Below are positions 46,610-57,590 of a DNA stretch of 64,000 bases, one piece after another; within the stretch, counting starts at the first letter, position 1, and each line of letters begins with the position of its first letter. Where the stretch lies: contig JAKMXF010000299.1 of the NCBI GenBank assembly GCA_024704765.1, positions 940,556 through 1,004,555 on the forward strand. The letters run 5' to 3'. A program made the position numbers and the translations under genes. This DNA comes from Oopsacas minuta. Its lineage: Eukaryota; Porifera; Hexactinellida; Lyssacinosida; Leucopsacidae. The notes below the pieces were generated by a model, which ran no database searches, had not been told where the DNA came from, and worked only from the letters and a program-made list of their open reading frames with translations.

Positions 46610-48292
46610 CAATCTAAAATTTTTCTCTTGTTTGACTTTCTTGAATGTTGTTCGTTAGGACAATCTCTTTTTAGGCACCAACAGTAACCTGCCATCATAT
46701 GTGTGTCCCATCTTCCTTGATATCGCTGTTCCATCACTTTTATGTCTTGATGGAATCGTTCACCTTGTTCTTCACTCATATCGCCTAGATTATCCGGAAA
46801 TCAATCAAGGTGGTCTCTCAAATAATGAATTTTAATACTCATATTACAGCCAAGAGCATGAGAGCTGTCGACTAACTCTGTGACTAGTTCTTTGTAGTTG
46901 GATGCCTTTTTATTACCAAGGAAATTAGAAACAACATTAGAGAAAGCCTGCCACGCTTTCTTCTCCTCCTCTTCATTGAATCTTTGAAGCTGTTGTCCCA
47001 AAGTAACTTGCGAATCTGTGGACCTTCAAATATCCTTGCCTTTTTCTTCTCTTCACTGATTTCTGGAAAATAATTTCGGATATACTTGAAACAATATCTG
47101 TCTTTATCTAGTGCATTGATGAATTGCTTCATTAAACCAAGCTTAATGTGGAGAGGAGGTAGAATTATTCTATTTGTATGTACCAGAGGGTTATTAATTA
47201 CATTTTTGTCCCCAACTTTCAAACATTCTCTCGGAGGCCACTTTTCCCTTATCCAATGCTGGTTTCTATCTCTACTGTACCAATAACAAAGAAAACAGGG
47301 GTACTTAGTGAACCCAGATTGTTGTCCTAATAGAAAGTTGACCATTTTGAGATCAACACAGATGACCCAATCATGGGCAGAGTAGTTAATAATCTCTAAT
47401 TGTTCTTTCACATTATTGTACTCCTCTTTGAGTTTAACTGAATATCCTATAAGAATTGAACCGAATATATTTCAATTATGGAGTAGCACACATTTCAGAC
47501 TCCTTTTGGAGCTGTCAATAAACAGCCTCCAGTCACTTGGATTGTTGTTCGGAACTTCCATTGCCAGTAGAAGACCCTCAACATTTGGACAAAACACCAA
47601 ACCATTCTTTTCGCAGAAATGCTGTTGAAACTCTTGCTCCCTGTAACGATATAATGTTAGCTTTGTCCTTGATGGAGTAGATTCTTTTCTTTCAATCTAG
47701 ATGCAAGCAACTCAGAAGATTCTTTCGAGAGGTCAAGGTCACGAATTAAATCATTCAATTCCGCTTGGTTAAAGAGAGAAGGCTCCGAGGAAGGACCTTG
47801 AAAATCAACATCATATTCACAGTCATGATCATTGACTTCTTCCGAATTGGCACCATCTTCATCATCATAGAGTCCGAGAAACTCTGTGAATATTGGTACA
47901 GGTGGATCACTACAATGAGGGGCTGGTTGAATAACAGATTCTAAATTTGGGTAATTCAGCAGGTGTCTGTCACTCTTTTTGCAGCCCATAACATTTACCA
48001 TGCAGAAATAACAATCATCGAAATGATTTTTTGATTCTCTCCAAATCATAGGAATTCCGAAAGGGAGGTGTTTCTCTCTACCCTTACTCCAAGACCTCAA
48101 TAATTCTACACAAGATTTACAGACCTTATGAGGTGCCCAACTTTTGTCCTGGTCGCCCAGCTTAACTTTCAAATACGCATGGTAAGCTCTATTCACAAAT
48201 TCAGTAATATTCTGCATCTGAGGTTTCGGAGTATAGAAACCACAGATATAACAAAAAATGTCTGGAGAATTGAAACACTTTCTTTTCGACAT
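46610..48292 (-). pseudogene. Unclassified recurrent arthropod-type protein with N-terminal zinc motif, broken
   Basis: On the minus strand from the ATG at 48292: MSKRKCFNSPDIFCYICGFY, then HKVCKSCVELLRSW gives two Cys pairs (ZAD-like spacing), then CYFCMVNVMGC, an acidic stretch near 47800, and a frameshift at about 47670. The middle reads LYRYREQEFQ, LVFCPNVEGLL, a TGA near 47477, then WVICVDLKMVNFLLGQQSGF, TKYPCFLCYWYSRD and PLHIKLGLMKQFINALD. A second frameshift (about 47000) and a TGA at 46798 precede SEEQGERFHQDIKVMEQRYQ, GRWDTHMMAGYCWCLKRDCP and the final stop near 46610. I recall similar uncharacterised proteins in arthropod and cnidarian genomes, often in many copies, but cannot name a domain. 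The four breaks mark a pseudogene. A transposon or a retired host gene are both possible. Confidence 0.6.
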
Positions 48293-49455
48293 ATCAATAA
48301 AAAGAATAACAGGCTAGTTAAAACCCAATAAGCAAATAAGACTATTTGAATATATATACTATTTACATAATGTTATTGTTATAATATGTAGTCATGATGA
48401 ATTTTGGCAAAAAATCGAAATTTTTCTGAAAATGTTGCTATATGATTGTGAAAAAACCTGACGTGATAAGAAAAAACTGAATAGATATTCAGAATCAGCG
48501 CACCTAAATTAGTCTAAATCAGTGATCAAAATATAAACAACTGCAATATAATATTTTTTGTAGGCCTGTGTAATGAATGAATTTGGTATTCACTTGAAAA
48601 GTATCAGTATGATACTGTGCTTATTGGAAATTATATCAAAATTTAACCTTATGGTAGAACTCATGCCCCGCCCGGTATATTCTAGTCCTAATGGTCCACA
48701 ATATACAGGAGATGGAGAAATTCTTATAGCATATTCGCAATCTAAGGGTATCTATTACCCCGTGGCAATTTTTCGAACTGATTAGAGCAAATATTTTTGA
48801 CATATTGGTAGTTTCATATTTGTGCCAAAATTGACAGAAGTAGCACACCACTAGAATATTTGCACAAGAAAGGAACTCTGTGTGAAATCATTTGAGGCTC
48901 TAAAACAGATTCAGAATTTCTATAGTTGAGAATACGTCGATTTTTAAAAGATATTAATAAACATACAAAATGGTGCACACATGCTTCGAATGTGCCACTT
49001 CTGCCACTTGTACCACAAATAGTTATTTGAGGGATATCTTTGTATGCATAATCATATATTCACCATATTTCCATGATTTACAATTGTATATATTGGGGAG
49101 TGCAAGTAATTGTTTCGATTAATGTACTACTGTATACATATATTCTAGATAAATTAACAGAATACATATTAATTAACAAAAAATGCAAAATGTCGAGGAA
49201 AGATTTTTGCACAGCTTAATACTGCGAATCAAGTAGCTTAAAACGAACTACTAGTTTTAGCATTTCGTAATTAAAATCATTGTTGTTGCATGTTGTTTAC
49301 ATATATGCTTCTCAATAAATGAATTATAAGATTATACTTGTACGAAGAGACCTGATCTCAAAAGGTAGTATCTTCCGCAGTGCGAAGTTTGGGGATCGCC
49401 CCTCAGTTATCAAATAGAAATAATGAAGAAATAGGTTTTTGAATCAATGAAGTTA
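48293..49455. other. AT-rich DNA with a stray DD37D right end
   Basis: No gene seen. At 48651-48680 the sequence ATGGTAGAACTCATGCCC then GCCCGGTATATTC matches the right end of the DD37D element at 53651-53684 (GTGGCAGAACTTATGCCC, ACCCTGTATATTC), so it is a solo end of that family. Confidence 0.5.
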
Positions 49456-49938
49456 CAGTAGAGCCTCTATAAGTTGGGGCGGTTTGCCGGCATATCTACT
49501 CATAAGCACCATTTCACATTAAGAATTTGAAGTGTAAATCTCCTTTGAGTGAATATGTATAGCCACTTTCCAACAACTGTTTTTTCAACGATATTACATT
49601 AATATAATGGCCCCCTAAGGTTGTTGGTTGACTATGCAAATTTGTAAAAAGAGAATTTTTTCTGGGAAACCCAAAAATTTCAATTCATCATAGCTATAAA
49701 TATATGCTTTTCCGAAATTTAGCATAAAGATTGATTACTTATGATACATTTTCGTAGAATTCCCCATTCATAGAGGTAAATTTCAATGTGTTGAGCATAA
49801 TTTTTCTAAAGTATGCTCCATTCCCAACTCCACGCTTATATAGGTTTGTTTCTTTGGAAATGAATCATGGTGGACCAAAATTGCCCCGCTTATAGAGGTT
49901 TCCTAATTATGGAGCCTCTACTTATAGAGGTTGCACTG
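49456..49938. mobile_element. MITE, 483 bp, pogo/Tigger-like, TA flanks
   Basis: The left end CAGTAGAGCCTCTATAAGTT (49456, TA before it) pairs with a right end whose inverted reading is CAGTGCAACCTCTATAAGTA (from 49938, TA after it). Inside the right end a second GGAGCCTCTACTTATAGAGG copy gives a short palindrome. No protein is encoded. Confidence 0.78.
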
Positions 49939-50543
49939 TAAATATTAGCATCAAACTGTCTGATACACATGTAGAGAATCGAAACAGCATATATCAAATT
50001 CTATAACATAACTGGAAATATAACTATGGCGTAACTTATCCGATTCTGTACTTTGATATAGTTCATCAATAAATAGCCATGGATAGTCATACTGTCAGCA
50101 AGTGTATTCAAGCAAAAAACAGATATTTCCCAATTTCATTGTAAAATTGCAAAGAATACAAATTGTCCCTACAAAATACATTAAGATAATGCAGCTTTTG
50201 AATAGAAGAGTAACCTAGTAATCATCTAGACAACTGTTCCCATAATTTCCCACCGTGGACCTCGTGTCAAAAACGCTGTGCAAACATTGAAATACTATAT
50301 GTATATTTTCGTCCGTGGGCAACCAATGAGTACACGTACATGGACCCCCTTGAAGGCGTCAGATTACCTGGACGGACATCATCAGCGTTGTTGTCCTCAT
50401 CGTAATTTTCTGGCTGATTCTTCCTGGATCCTATTCTCCGAAACCTATTAGCCTAGTATAGTGATATATCTTAATTCATCTCTTGTCTAAAGTAGGGAAT
50501 TTCCTAATTTATCTCCAATGTTTTATTGTTTATTGTTTATTAG
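49939..50543. other. intron DNA, no other feature seen
   Basis: Nothing recognisable until the acceptor TTTATTAG at 50536-50543. An AT-rich, pyrimidine-leaning tract precedes the acceptor, as expected for a 3-prime splice site. Confidence 0.5.
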
Positions 50544-50745
50544 CATCGATAAAATTCAAAGAATTCAATCACTGACACTTATTATTCATGGTACTGAAGA
50601 TGAAGTAATTGATTTTTCTCACGGTGTTACTTTGTATCAGAGATCTCTGAATCCAGTTGAACCTTTATGGGTTGAAGGAGCTGGGCATAATGATGTAGAG
50701 CTATATGGTCAATATTTGGAACGAATTCGAAAATTTATTAGTCAG
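50544..50745 (+). CDS. ABHD17: ABHD17 (FAM108) exon with catalytic Asp and His
   Basis: Encodes [60 protein letters not shown] and IRKFISQ. The Asp of EVIDFSHG and the His of GAGHND complete the Ser-Asp-His triad begun in the previous exon. The phase fits (AG plus C gives Ser). The exon probably ends at CAG with a weak GTTTGT donor at 50746, since family members continue only about 5-10 residues after FISQ; the last short exon was not found in the rest of the window. If this donor is not used, the frame reads on 22 hydrophobic residues to a TGA at 50812, which is unlike the family. Confidence 0.93.
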
Positions 50746-52364
50746 GTTTGTTGCACTGTTGTATTTGTACATAGTTTGTTCCTTCACTTCATATTTATTT
50801 TTGCTAATTTATGAATTATATTATTATGAATACTGGAAAGTTTTGATTTCAAGAAACTGCATTCCATTCTGTTCAACTTGAAATATACCGTAACTCTTTG
50901 TGAAATATATTGTAACTCTTGTTTTCAAACTGGATGAGTAGAGAACGATGAATTTCTGCTACAACCTCTCTTCAAGCTATTGATAGGCCATTACTCTCAT
51001 GTCCTCAACTTCCGAGTTAATTACCGAATTCATAATGAATTTGGCATTTTTGTAATTTTTATTGAGAGCACTTTGCGTACTTGAACGTCATGTTTATACA
51101 AATATGGTCCATAAAGGTAAACTTATCTGCTACCGTGGGGTTAAGTGAAACTAAATCAACATATATCTGGATAGTTTCCCAAATAATCTATTTTTATGAT
51201 TAAACTGGTCCATGTAACCAGGGTGTAGTGCTCAAATTTCTAATCGGAGAACGCTTATGGTAGAATACATTACGCAAAATTTATAAAATAAAGTTATTTT
51301 CAGTCAACAAAACATTTTGTGACCCACGAGTAATATAAACCAATTGCACCGTTGTTATAATTGTCCAGAATATGCAAAATTGCCACACTGTTGATAGGAC
51401 CACTTGGCCAAAACAGTGCAGTGCGATGTTGAATAATTCCGGAGACCGAGCCAACACCTAACCCGTTTAATTGTTTGGAAATGGCTTGGTGCCGTTGTTA
51501 CCCCATTAAGCGGAGTTGACTAGAGTACTAAAGAAGGGCAACTCCGGAAAACTTAATCTACGTTTATTATAATTAAATAACGATAATCAAGTTAAGGTGA
51601 GGGAGCGCTGTTCCCCCCGCTCCCCCTACACTACACCCCTGCATGTAGCACATATTATTCGGCAAATGAATACATTTTACAAATTTAGAATGTTTTCCAT
51701 TCTGGATTGGGCAGTTAAATCACTAACTAGGATGCTTTACCTTAATTATTCTGAAATCTAACCAATAATTGATTTTGAAATAGTCTCATTCAACTCCATG
51801 GGCTAAGAGGAGTCTTTTCTTACCCTAACCTTCACGGTCCATTTTTAGAATAAATAATCAACTTTCAGATACGCAGTGAGATTTACTCGTACATAGTAGA
51901 ACAAAGAATTCTAAGATGGTTACAGAACATAATCTTATTGTAACTGTATGTTATGATTGACCTAAATCAAACCAAATAGAATTTAGGGACTTAAATCTGG
52001 AATGTTCTGTTTTATATAATGTGAGTACCGAATTTTGGAGGTTACTGGTTAATAACCATATTTCCTGTACCATGGATTACTTCAGGTCTAAATTTCAGTT
52101 ATTAACTTAAAATTTTGTATAAATTGACACATTTTGGCCAGAATTAATATTTATTATTGATAAAAAATGATTAGCACAAGCCATGTCGTCCAACTATTCC
52201 CATTTCGAGATGACATCATCTGCTTGGTTAAAAGGCTATATGTTGTTAAAATCCCCCATTTTTATTGCTCTCATAAGGATCACTAGTGGATCTTCGATTC
52301 CAGAATTAATTTCAAGTGATCTAAGGATGTTTATACCAAAAGTACAGAATTTTGGAATTATGTA
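50746..52364. other. ABHD17 downstream intron or 3-prime flank, transposon ends only
   Basis: Two orphan transposon ends are visible: CCATTAAGCGGAGTTGACT at 51494-51512 is the inverted right end of the pogo-like MITE family found at 21561, and GGGAGCGCTGTTCCCCCCGC followed by TCCCCCTACACTACACCCCTG (51600-51642) looks like the right end of a hAT-type element (inverted CAGGGGTGTAGTGTAGGGGG). Partner ends and coding sequence were not found. Confidence 0.45.
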
Positions 52365-53677
52365 CAGGGTTGGGCACAAGTTCTGCCACAATATTATAAT
52401 CCAGCCAAAAATTACTCCATTAGTTATTTGTTTCTGTCATTTAGCTCAAACTTTGTTATAATATATATTTTTCACTCTTTCCCTGAAATGTTATATTATC
52501 TTAGCCTTTTGAAGCGATAATTGGTCATGGAGTAAGAGAGGTCGAAGATCATTGAATTATTTCAAGCAGGAAATAATCCGTCAGAAATCTTCAATCTTCT
52601 GAAATTCCCTAATAGTAGAAGGAAGTTCATTACTCGAACTATTGAGCGATATGAAGTGACTGGCGGGATTACTGATAAGCCAAGATCTGGCCGTCCACGG
52701 TTTGTAATGACTCAAAGGCTTAAAAAAGTACTGCTTCAACGAATTCGCCAAAATCCCCGCCGGTCAATGGGCAAAATGGCCAAAGAACTAAGAGTTTCAC
52801 GTTTATCAATCGGACGAGTTGTTAAAAATAACTTGCATGTACACTCTTTCAAGAGAAAGAGAGTGGATCACATCACGACACTAGTGGAGGCAAAAAGAGC
52901 ATCGAGAAGCAAGGGACTTCTTAAGAGGCACGCGATCCATGGTCTCAATTTATTCCTGTTCTCAGATGAGAATTTATTCACCATTGAGGAAACAACGAAC
53001 CCTCAAAATGATCACATCATCTCATCCTCAATTTCAACTATCCCAGAAGAACTTCTATCTGTCAGCCGTATACAAAAGCCACTTTCAGTCATGGTTTGGG
53101 TGGGAATATCATCAATTGGCCGGACACCACTCATATTCGTGCCTGTGGGCGTAAAAATCCACACCCAAACCTACCGTGAGCTTATTTTAGAACCTGTAAT
53201 ACAAGATCTCTCTAAAACTATGTTTTCTGGGAAACCTTTCGTGTTCCAACAAGATGATGCTCCAGCCCACACATCGAATTCAACTCAGGCCTGGCTTCGA
53301 AGCAATAATCCAGATTTTAATCAAAAGGAGGAATGGCCGCCATACAGCCCCGATTTAAATCCAATGGATTATTCTATCTGGCCCATTTTGGAAACGAGGA
53401 CATGTTTGAAGTCTCACACCAATATAGACTCCCTGAAAAAGTCTTTGTGTCGAGAATGGAAGAGAATACCTCAAGAAATACTCCGTACCAAAGTAGAGGC
53501 CTTCCCTAAGAGACTAAAGGCTGTAATTGAAAGAAAAGGAGGATACATCGAATAATTAACGTATCTGCGAATCTATATACCATATTTAGTAGTACATACC
53601 GAATTTCTACACAATACAATATATCAATCGGAAAATATAGTTATTTAAATATGTGGCAGAACTTATGCCCAACCCTG
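52365..53677 (+). mobile_element. DD37D Tc1/mariner-type transposon, 1313 bp, nearly intact
   Basis: Inverted ends CAGGGTTGGGCACAAGTTCT (52365, then GCCACA) and the inverted right end CAGGGTTGGGCATAAGTTCT (from 53677) match over about 26 bases with one difference. TA flanks both sides (52363-52364, 53678-53679). The transposase inside is open except for one early stop. It is the best preserved of three members of this family in the window (others at 33475 and 45184). Confidence 0.93.
52527..53555 (+). pseudogene. DD37D transposase, single stop at codon 3
   Basis: The ATG at 52527 is followed by GAG and then TAA; after that the frame is open to the TAA at 53553-53555, 342 codons in all. The decayed relative at 33636 has a serine codon at that place, so a small change created the stop. 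Blocks: an N-terminal helix-turn-helix (IIELFQAGNNPSEIFNLLKF), hook KPRSGRPRFVM, LRVSRLSIGRVVKN, FSDENLFTIEE (first Asp), GKPFVFQQDDAPAHTSNS (second Asp) and WPPYSPDLNPMDYSIWPILE (third Asp). There are 37 residues between the second and third Asp, hence DD37D (maT-like). Translation from a later start, such as the non-ATG codons after the stop, would lose part of the DNA-binding domain, so I call it inactive but very young. Confidence 0.88.
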
Positions 53678-53817
53678 TATATTCCCGTTACTGACTTATA
53701 TTAGATAGTATGTTTAACTCGATTATCGCGAAGGTTTTAGCCAAGTTAATCCAGCTTAATGTAAATATGCTTATTCTTCCTCTTCTTAAGTATATTTCCT
53801 TGGCGAATACTATATAG

Positions 53818-56190
53818 CAGGCTTCCGAAACATTCTCTCTGATTAGTCCGAAGGTCTTAAATTGTTTTCTTTCGGGCCGCAACCGATGTCAATAGCTCAA
53901 ATTCAATTTTAGTTGAAAATTATTATATATGGTATGTTTTCTTGATTCCTTCACTACGTATTTGATACAAATTACTTTGTAAGCTTTATAGAATGTACGA
54001 AGTTAAATATGTAATGTGAAATACATCAATTATTCTTGAGAGCTAAATGAATAATTTGATACTAATGTGATGGATGCACTTGTCCTTCTTTAGCGATAAC
54101 TTCGAATTGAGGTAAATATCTTTTCACTGCATCTTTTATTAGTTCTGATGTGTGTTGTGTTGTAAGACCTTTCTTTGTCTTCGATTTTACTGCATTCTCC
54201 ACAGAAAAGGTTTGTTCGCAACAATATTTTGATCCAAACGTTGACAACACAATTTTGTTATATTTCTCAGATTTTTCTGATATACCTGACTTCAGGATGA
54301 TGTCAAACTCTCAACTGTTGCATGCGTTCTTCTTAGTACATCATTTGACTGAATTTCAATCAACTCCATTTGGCATTTGGCAGGATTTCCTTAGTAATTT
54401 ATGGAGTGATTTCACTAACTTTCACCGGAAGAATACGCCAATGATCGGAAACCAAAGAGAATGTTCTTTTATGCTCTGAAATCACTGAAACGATTTTCAA
54501 ATTCATTTAGCAAATCTTCGATGCACTTGGTGTGCAGTTCCTGAAGTTTTTGTATACATTTCTTCCCTTTTGTAGATTGTAGCCTCTGAATAACAGTAAA
54601 TTTTCCGATTTTAACTGAATGAAAATAGAAGAAGTTTGTTTTTGAATGAAATCACATTTGTGAACATATCATTTATAATCTTATTTCCCCCTGCAGTTTC
54701 AAATTCGAATCATTTAGATGTCCAGTTTTGTCAGCCAAAAATGCCACATTTTCGACCCACTCTAAATTTTCAAATTTTGAAGGATATTGCTTATTTGGTT
54801 GAGCAGATCATTGAGCTCACATACATATCTCTTAATTAGTTCAATTAGATGGAAGGAATGATCAATTACTGCTCCTTTTGATGACTATCCCACTCGGGAA
54901 TGATACACCAATTCGATATAATGTACATCATAATCATTGAGTAATTCCCGGAATTGGCGATGATTCAAGGGATGTGAACGATTAAAGTTGATATTATTGA
55001 CGATGTCTTTCATCACCTCCTCAAACATCTCTGTGTGTAAGGATGCTAAGTTCTCTTGGTGTATAATACAATGGTAAGTAAGAACGTTATTTCGTATCTC
55101 GCCATGCTCTTTAAAGAGAGTACTCAACCTAGTCTTACCCGTCATTAAAGGAGCACCATCAGTTGTAAGAGTGCATATCTTTTGGACAGGCATATTGAAA
55201 TTGTGCAGCGTTTCCATAACACAGTTGAATATATCTTGGCCACGTGTTTGACCTGTCAGAGGATATAGATGTAGTACATCTTCAGTCAATTTGAAACTGC
55301 CATCAATGAAACGAACAAATATACAGCACTGTGCAATGTCTCTTATGTTTGTACTTTCATCAACAGCAATCGCTGTGGCATCACAAATGGCAACACCATG
55401 ATAGGTTTGTGCATTCACATTAACAATACAATATGATGTACGGCGTGTTGCAGTATCAGCAGACAGTGGAATTTATCTATCTTACTTATCAACTTGGTTT
55501 CTTTGTCATCAGTTATCTCTTCAACTATAACCCGAGCGCACTTCATGATTAAATCCACATCGGAGTATGCCTTCTTAGCTTGAGCTTCCATCTGGGCAAT
55601 TTTCACCAATGAAATTTTCACCGATGTAATAGTAGCACGAAGGATTGAGGCACCATTAATCGTCTTCATCATCAGCTTCTGGGCTGTTAATTTAGCTAAT
55701 TTAAGAGAAGCCAATTTGGCCGATCGGACAGCAGTGTACATTGGATAATTGTCATTGTACACAAGTTTGTGCCTTGCTGCATAATGATCCTTCAAATTGC
55801 TCCTCTTGATGGAAGATATCTGTGTATCACAAATTAAGCACAAACAGGAAAATTTATGCTCAGTTACAAAAGACTTCTTCGCATGCTGGGGTGGATTTCC
55901 GGAACTCCCCTTACATCTTCCTTTACTTAGCGATCATTCTTCTTCATATACTATTAAACCAAAATAAGTATTTAGAGGTACAATGGGATATTTCTACTTC
56001 ATATAACGGGGAATCAATAAATCCAAAATCTGAATGTGCCAATTTACTACTATTGTGGATTAATTGTTCAGTATAAGAAATTACATAGAGCACAGGGCGC
56101 ATACATTATCTGTTAAGCCACACGTCATAGGAAATTACATCGGTTTATTAGGCCGCATGCGACCTGAAAAAGCCAGTTTGCAGAGCCCTG
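53818..56190 (-). mobile_element. hAT DNA transposon, 2.37 kb
   Basis: The left tip CAGGCTTCCGAAAC (53818) and the inverted right tip CAGGGCTCTGCAAAC (from 56190) are related inverted ends; both are followed within 70 bases by a GGGCCGCA / GCATGCGGCC piece. Flanking 8-bp duplications CTATATAG (53810-53817) and CTATATAT (56191-56198) agree at 7 of 8 bases. The interior carries a hAT transposase on the minus strand. Confidence 0.83.
54062..55900 (-). pseudogene. hAT transposase, GTF2IRD2/ZBED5/SCAND3-like, decayed
   Basis: On the minus strand: SFVTEHKFSCLCLICDTQIS and SIKRSNLKDHYAARH (55880-55760) form a BED-like finger (C-x2-C ... H-x4-H). A helical spacer (55740-55500) is followed by a frame change near 55420, then AICDATAIAVDESTNIRDIA, QCCIFVRFIDGSFKLTEDVL and ICTLTTDGAPLMTGKTRLST (55390-55130), typical of the transposase relatives of human GTF2IRD2 and ZBED5. 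TYHCIIHQENLASLHTEMFE follows. The middle (54880-54400) is poorly preserved, with a KCIEDLLNEFENRFSDFRA piece near 54500. The C-terminus FGSKYCCEQTFSVENAVKSK (54230-54180) is the dimerisation block. Several stops and indels; inactive. Confidence 0.8.
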
Positions 56191-56198
56191 CTATATAT

Positions 56199-57590
56199 CT
56201 AATCAATAAGTGAGAGTTGTCGCCTAATTTACGTATAGCAGAGCATGAGAAAAGTCCGGGCCATTTTCCTATGGCTTTTATACTCCCTAAAACATAAAAT
56301 AATAACACTTATTGTGTTCAATTATTGGGAGGCTTAGGTCTGAAACGGGAATACCCGTAATTCATGCAGGGAACACTGACAAGTGAAGTGCATCTCAAAA
56401 GATTGTCGCTTGAATTTTGGCATAAACCCAAATCTGTACTTCATAGAATATCCGAATACATATGCCAAAACGCATATTTTAATGAATTGAGGAGAATTCA
56501 GATGGAACAGGTATCTGAATGTGGCAAATTTGCGAAATATTTATTTACCTTGGAATGTTTAGTTCAGCTTGGACAAATATATCAATTCGGGATAATATAG
56601 CTACGACGGTTAAGGGTAAGTGATAAATGAGACTAAATCGATAGAATTCTGACAAAGTCAGGAGAGTTGAATAGTATAAATAATGCAGTATGTCATGGGC
56701 CGGCTAAGTATTAGCCTCATTCACCATTTTAAGACTTTTATCGGGGCGCAAAATATCATCCTATATGATTGATTAACATCACAATATTGGAATAATTGAC
56801 AAGTACGCTGAATCCGAATTTTCAATTTATTGTTGTTTTAGGCTATAGTAAAGCAATATTTGGAATCTTGAAATCTCGTGGCGTCTCGGCTCAACGCCTG
56901 TACATCGGTCATTAGTGCCCAGTATTTTCAACATTCACACATGTATATTTTTGATTAAATTCATAACTTATTCTTTTGGTATTCTAGTTAAATTTAAGGC
57001 ACAAAGTGCAAGTCCAGTGTGAACACTAAATGTTAGCAAGCTGTTCAGCTCGAGCAGTGAATCATGCTTGTAATAATATAATACAAATACACAAAATAAA
57101 AATGTTTGAACACTAGTAACATTTGTGAAAACAATGTTATGGGATTTGTTGTTCTAGCGAGATAGCTAGATTATGTAAAGAGTATTTGAAGGTTCGGGTA
57201 GCTAAACCTTATCATGCAGACTACACTTTTCCGACCTTTTTGGATTATCCAAATTTCAAATTTTGTAACAGCTATAAAATATGCATCTAAGATTGGTCAA
57301 ATTTTACTTCAGATCCACAAAAAAGTGTAATTGTGCTGACATTATGGCTTTAAAAATACAAATTTTGATCCCCTAAGCAAGAGAATAACTGGGGAGGGTT
57401 CATGTTGGTTCCCTATTTTCAAATATTTTAATTTGTAATTTGCAATCTCACCCGTAAAGAATCTAAATATAAGTAAAATATGATATAATTGCTAATACTG
57501 AGCGAAATCTATCAACAAGTTAACAACCACTAAAGAAATATTCTATTTGATGATATCGATCCTCCTTGAGTTGAATCATATTTAAACATC
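56199..57590. other. AT-rich DNA, no gene seen
   Basis: No recognisable coding or repeat feature. The open frame 56364-56600 has no motif. Confidence 0.45.

Larger units (their letters stand above)
33008..50543 (+). other. ABHD17: ABHD17 intron, about 17.5 kb, filled with transposons
   Basis: The GTAAGT donor at 33008 and a TTTATTAG acceptor at 50536-50543 define it; joining the exons restores the conserved order AFPD...FPSIDKI...HGTEDEV. It contains the Transib transposase gene in the same orientation as ABHD17, a DD37D relic, a Tc1 relic, a mariner relic, a second DD37D relic, an unclassified decayed gene and small MITEs. Confidence 0.9.
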
